Source of the DNA: Pseudomonadota bacterium
Lineage (GTDB): Bacteria > Pseudomonadota > Gammaproteobacteria > Steroidobacterales > Steroidobacteraceae
Assembly: GCA_023391335.1 (NCBI GenBank)
Contig: JAEWBG010000043.1
Span: 1 to 46,021, forward strand
Direction: 5' to 3'
Length of the DNA: 46,021 nt
Below are positions 42,660-46,021 of this stretch, piece after piece. The notes beneath the pieces are model-generated. The model saw nothing but the letters and a program-made list of their open reading frames with translations. It made no database searches and was not told the DNA's origin. How positions within the stretch are numbered: the first letter of the stretch is position 1; the number at the start of each line of letters is the position of its first letter. Both the position numbers and the translations under genes were made by a program.

Positions 42660-44012
42660 ATGGCGAAATCTCGCGACGTATTTGTCTGCGATCAGTGCGG
42701 CAACGAAAGCCTGCAGTGGCAAGGCCTGTGTCCCGCATGCGGTGCGGGCGATTCGCTCAAGCGCATCACTCTGAGCAAAGCCAAGCCGGAACGGCGCTCG
42801 TTAGCTGCCGCCACGCAGGAGCCGCAAAAGCTCTCTCAAGTGGCGCAGGCGGACGATCCGCGGATCGAGACTGGATTGAGCGAACTCGACCGAGTGCTTG
42901 GAGGCGGCCTCGTATTGGGTTCGGTGACGTTACTCGGCGGAGATCCCGGCATCGGTAAATCGACGATGCTGCTGCAAGCCAGCGATGCCCTGAGCCGTGC
43001 GACTTCCACCCTGTACGTCACCGGCGAAGAGTCGCTGCGACAAGTCGCGTTGCGAGCACGCCGTCTTGGGGTGACCGGCGACACGCTGCAGTTACTCGCC
43101 GAAACGTCGATCGAAACCATCATCGAGCATGCGCGCAGCACCGATACGCGTGTGCTCGTCATCGATTCCATCCAAACCATGTTCGCGAATGACGTGGACT
43201 CATCGCCAGGATCGGCAACGCAGGTTCGCGAAACGGCTGCTGCGTTGGTTCGATTCGCCAAGTCTTCCGGCGTCTCGGTGCTGATCATTGGTCATGTGAC
43301 CAAGGAGGGTGTGATTGCCGGGCCGCGCATTCTCGAGCACATGGTCGATACGGTGTTGTACTTCGAAAGCGATGCGGGCAGCCGCTTCCGCATGATTCGC
43401 GCGGTGAAGAATCGCTTCGGTGCCGCGAACGAAGTCGGCGTGTTCGCGATGACGGAGCAAGGCTTGCGAGAGGTGAAGAATCCGTCCGCGATTTTTCTGT
43501 CTCAGCACAGCGAACCCGTTGCGGGGAGCGCCGTGATGGTCGCGCGCGAAGGCAGTCGGCCGATGCTGATCGAAGTGCAAGCGCTCACCGACGATGCCCA
43601 GGGCATGAATACGCGGCGTGTGGCGGTCGGACTCGAATCGAATCGGTTGGCGTTGCTGCTCGCGGTGCTGCATCGACATGGCGGAGTGTCGACGTCTGGA
43701 CGCGACGTCTTTCTGAACGTCGTCGGTGGCGTACGGATTTCAGAAACGGCAGCGGACTTGCCGGCCATCTTGGCCACGGTTTCCAGTGCGCGGGATCAGC
43801 CGTTGACGCAGCGTCTGGTCTGCTTCGGTGAAGTCGGATTGGCAGGCGAAGTTCGTCCGGTGCCGTATGGCGAGGAGCGCTTGCGTGAGGCGGCCAAACA
43901 TGGATTCGTGCGCGCGATCGTGCCGGAAGCGAATCGCCCGCGCCGACCCATCGATGGACTTGAGGTGATTGGCGTCGAGCGGTTGCAGGAAGCGTTACGC
44001 AGCGCCTTTTGA
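42660..44012 (+). CDS. radA: DNA repair protein RadA
   Basis: A 450-residue RecA-related helicase for branch migration in recombination. The zinc finger is VCDQCGNESLQWQGLCPACG, Walker A GGDPGIGKST, Walker B VLVIDSIQTMF, the RadA-specific KNRFGAANEVGVF motif follows, and the C-terminal Lon-like domain ends the protein (ERLREAAKHGFVRAIVPEAN). All landmarks are present at normal length. Its 3' end overlaps the convergent CBS-domain gene by 18 bp. Confidence 0.98.
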   Translation: MAKSRDVFVCDQCGNESLQWQGLCPACGAGDSLKRITLSKAKPERRSLAAATQEPQKLSQVAQADDPRIETGLSELDRVLGGGLVLGSVTLLGGDPGIGKSTMLLQASDALSRATSTLYVTGEESLRQVALRARRLGVTGDTLQLLAETSIETIIEHARSTDTRVLVIDSIQTMFANDVDSSPGSATQVRETAAALVRFAKSSGVSVLIIGHVTKEGVIAGPRILEHMVDTVLYFESDAGSRFRMIRAVKNRFGAANEVGVFAMTEQGLREVKNPSAIFLSQHSEPVAGSAVMVAREGSRPMLIEVQALTDDAQGMNTRRVAVGLESNRLALLLAVLHRHGGVSTSGRDVFLNVVGGVRISETAADLPAILATVSSARDQPLTQRLVCFGEVGLAGEVRPVPYGEERLREAAKHGFVRAIVPEANRPRRPIDGLEVIGVERLQEALRSAF

Positions 44013-44864
44013 ACGGACTGGCTCGGCGTCCTTCGCGAGCACTCGGATGCGCGCCGTCTTCACCGAGTTCTCGGCTGTCTGCACGATCTCGATCGACACG
44101 TCCCCGAGTCGCAGCGTCGTCCCCGGTTCTGGAATCGTTTCCAAGTACTCGAGGATCACTCCATTTAACGTGCGTGGACCTTCGGTCGGCAAATTCCAGC
44201 CCAGCGTGCGATTCAACACGCGCACGTTCACCGTTCCGTTCACCAAGTAACTGCCGTCCACATCGCGATGCACTTCGTTGTGGCGTGTCGACGGATCGCT
44301 CGTAAATTCGCCGACGATTTGTTCGAGAATGTCTTCCAAAGTTACCAATCCAAGGATGTCGCCGTACTCATCGACGACGAGCGCAATACGTCGACGGTCG
44401 CGCTGAAAATTCAGTAGCTGTGCGCTGAGCGTCGTTCCTTCGGGGACGAAGTAAGCCTCGCGTTCGCGAGCGAGTTCGCGCAGTTGCTCACGAGAAAGAT
44501 CGCCATGCGCGAGCGCGTGCGCCACCTTCTTCATGTGCAGCATGCCGATGATGTTGTCGAGGTTGTCCTCGCAGACTGGCAGGCGGGTATGCGGCGTCGT
44601 TCGCAGCACATCGAGAATGGTGTCCCAGTCATCGCTCAAGTTGATGTTGGCGATGTCGGTGCGCGGAATCATGATGTCGTTGACCGTTGCACGGTCGAGT
44701 TCTACCAATTGATCCGCCAGTTGCTCGCGGCGATGCGCGTTGGTTGGGAGAGGTGGGTGCGCCGGCTTTTTTCCTGGCTTCGGGCGCGTTGCGAATAGAT
44801 ATCCGCAGATTGCACCGGCCGCCAAGCAGATCAGGAGCAGGAGTGCGACAGGCAACGGATTCAT
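43995..44864 (-). CDS. CorB/CorC-like CBS-domain protein with a single membrane helix
   Basis: A 289-residue protein. After one hydrophobic helix (ALLLLICLAAGAICGYLF) and a short basic linker comes TVNDIMIPRTDIANINLSDD. This is followed by two CBS domains (HTRLPVCEDNLDNIIGMLHM; RIALVVDEYGDILGLVTLED) and the transporter-associated domain (DGSYLVNGTVNVRVLNRTLG). The sequence is nearest to CorB/YfjD (CNNM-type), but those have a four-helix DUF21 domain of about 200 residues, which is missing. It is paired with ypjD as in E. coli. A role in Mg/Co handling is suggested by family only. No start further upstream restores DUF21. Confidence 0.85.
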   Translation of the reverse strand: MNPLPVALLLLICLAAGAICGYLFATRPKPGKKPAHPPLPTNAHRREQLADQLVELDRATVNDIMIPRTDIANINLSDDWDTILDVLRTTPHTRLPVCEDNLDNIIGMLHMKKVAHALAHGDLSREQLRELAREREAYFVPEGTTLSAQLLNFQRDRRRIALVVDEYGDILGLVTLEDILEQIVGEFTSDPSTRHNEVHRDVDGSYLVNGTVNVRVLNRTLGWNLPTEGPRTLNGVILEYLETIPEPGTTLRLGDVSIEIVQTAENSVKTARIRVLAKDAEPVRSKGAA

Positions 44865-44938
44865 GAGTTGCGCCAGTCGCGAGTAGTCGGTACAGCAGCG
44901 CGCTTCCAGTGCGCGAGCCGAGCATCCTCAATCACGGC

Positions 44939-45748
44939 CTATCCCCAATGGCGACCCAAGATGGTTTCGAGCACGAACTTGGAGCCGAAGTACGCGAGCC
45001 CGAGCAGCGCGAAGCCGCCGACCGTCCACGAGGTTGCAGTGCGACCGCGCCAGCCGAACCGCCAGTGTCCGAACAACAGGACACCGAATACGAGCCAGGC
45101 CAGGCAAGACAACACTGTCTTGTGGATCAAGTGCTGAGCGAACAAGTCATGCACGAAAATGAAACCGCTGAAGAGCGCGAGCGTCAGGACTGCGAATCCG
45201 GCCGCGAGAGCTTGGAAGGTGCCGGACTCGAGCGCTTCCATCGAAGGCAACACTCTTAGCCAACCGAGCGGCTTGCGAGTACGCAGACGATGATCGAGCC
45301 ATCCCATTGCGATCGCCAACGCCACCGCGATCGTGAGCAATGCATACGCGATGGTGGACAGAACAATGTGGGCACCGATCTCCCAATTCTGTTCTTCCAG
45401 GGCATAACCCTGAGCTTCTTCGATTGTAGTTGCCGCGACTACGCCCGCGACTAGCATCAGGACCGCGCCAATGATCGCGAAGCGGCGCCACACCAGCGAA
45501 AGCACCAGCGCGATGGCGCCGATGGGCCAGCCGATCAGCGAAGCCGATTCCGTCACCGTGAACGACAACGCCGGCTTAGAAAAGACATCTTGATAGAGCA
45601 GGACTGCGTGGAGCGCGACCGCAATCATGCCTAGCGCTAGGCCCCCCATGCGCCGCCCATGGGCCGCAGGCTGATCAGCGTGATGAGTGCTCGACGCCAG
45701 CCACGCAGCGCCGGACAGATAAAACGCGAGCACGATGATTGAAAACAC
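44939..45748 (-). CDS. ypjD: YpjD/CcsA-like inner-membrane protein
   Basis: A 269-residue membrane protein with about eight helices and the cytochrome c assembly (HemX/CcsA) pattern: VALHAVLLYQDVF, LSFTVTESASLIGWPIGAIA, IGAHIVLSTIAYALLTIAVA, SGFIFVHDLFAQHLIHKTVL and WRGRTATSWTVGGFALLGLA. Histidines in these helices (AHIVLS, HKTVLS) could bind heme. The GTG at 45748 was chosen because the longer frame to 45985 runs into repeat DNA. In E. coli this gene and corB lie beside ffh, which would be expected just outside the window. Confidence 0.85.
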   Translation of the reverse strand: MFSIIVLAFYLSGAAWLASSTHHADQPAAHGRRMGGLALGMIAVALHAVLLYQDVFSKPALSFTVTESASLIGWPIGAIALVLSLVWRRFAIIGAVLMLVAGVVAATTIEEAQGYALEEQNWEIGAHIVLSTIAYALLTIAVALAIAMGWLDHRLRTRKPLGWLRVLPSMEALESGTFQALAAGFAVLTLALFSGFIFVHDLFAQHLIHKTVLSCLAWLVFGVLLFGHWRFGWRGRTATSWTVGGFALLGLAYFGSKFVLETILGRHWG

Positions 45749-46021
45749 GCGCCTAAGAACCAGTAAGTCGCCGGGGGCCCACAGGCTACAGGAGGGAATA
45801 GGGGCAGGGAACAGGGTGGTGCGGTCGCTAAGGCAAACGGGTCGATCGTGGATCGTGGATCGTGGATCGTGGATCGTGGATCTAAGAAGGGATCCCCTTG
45901 CCGAACTTCGAACCCTGCCGCACATGGATGTGCTAATGCCGCGAAGGCAGGAGCCGAGAGTGGCGGCCGCACAGGGATGTGCCAATGCCGCGAAGGCAGG
46001 ACGCCGAGAGCGGCCGAACCC
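45749..46021. repeat. Intergenic repeats at the window end
   Basis: Five and a half tandem copies of GATCGTG lie at 45844-45882. Module A of the 178-bp repeat (CACATGGATGTGCTAATGCC...) follows at about 45921-45951, and a variant (CACAGGGATGTGCCAATGCC) at about 45968-45998. The last 50 bases match 33260-33303 nearly exactly. No gene is seen in this stretch. Confidence 0.75.

Overview
The window is a chromosomal segment of a moderately GC-rich proteobacterium, most likely a gammaproteobacterium of the Steroidobacter/Xanthomonadales/Nevskiales type. The main reasons are the housekeeping order rpsF-rpsR-(membrane protein)-rplI-dnaB-alr-...-radA, a corB-like/ypjD pair of the sort that sits beside ffh in E. 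coli, a GH11 xylanase with a serine-rich linker and a CBM60-like module, and many short intergenic repeats. The genus is an inference. No rRNA, tRNA, CRISPR array or prophage was seen.

Layout. Positions 1-3.8 kb are accessory and decayed: the right end of an IS21-type element, a small glycine-zipper protein, a frameshifted exported protein overlapping a second exported protein, repeat-rich DNA, and a complete 1,300-bp IS4-family element (2431-3730) with a 10-bp target duplication inside an intergenic repeat. At 3.8-7.2 kb are a DUF488 protein, a secreted TAP-like alpha/beta hydrolase and a YghA-type SDR dehydrogenase. At 7.3-11.9 kb lies a glyoxylate-bypass unit: aceB-aceA on the minus strand, divergent from a RamB/ScfR-type regulator, with operator-like repeats between them. 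At 11.9-14.65 kb a cupredoxin and a Tat-exported metallophosphoesterase diverge from an ECF sigma/anti-sigma pair. At 15.0-16.6 kb three genes (HAD dehalogenase, GNAT, VOC) overlap by ATGA. Further on come a GNAT, the xylanase, a PEMT/ICMT-like membrane methyltransferase and a thioredoxin-fold protein. At 21.2-23.4 kb a manganese catalase is followed after 19 bp by an Nramp Mn transporter. At 23.5-28.8 kb are a small basic protein, a membrane histidine kinase, a small proline-rich protein, an ATP-grasp enzyme, a HAD phosphatase and xthA.

The 28.85-31.0 kb stretch looks like a metal/redox stress island. It holds an AraC regulator broken by one frameshift, an unlisted 53-residue protein with 12 cysteines (metallothionein-like, 29693-29854), and SoxR divergent from a hemerythrin-domain protein across a textbook SoxR box. 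An AidB-like acyl-CoA dehydrogenase follows. A tandem ~178-bp repeat then precedes the ribosomal/replication cluster (33.4-38.0 kb).

From 38.3 to 42.5 kb, on the minus strand, is a phospho-signalling module: a CHASE2 Ser/Thr kinase, a PP2C phosphatase and a double-FHA protein. It sits between alr and radA. The right edge holds radA, a CorB-like CBS protein lacking most of the DUF21 membrane domain, a YpjD-type membrane protein and more intergenic repeats.

The most novel item is the small cysteine-rich ORF and its SoxR/hemerythrin surroundings. The most useful structural items are the precise IS4 insertion and the repeat families.
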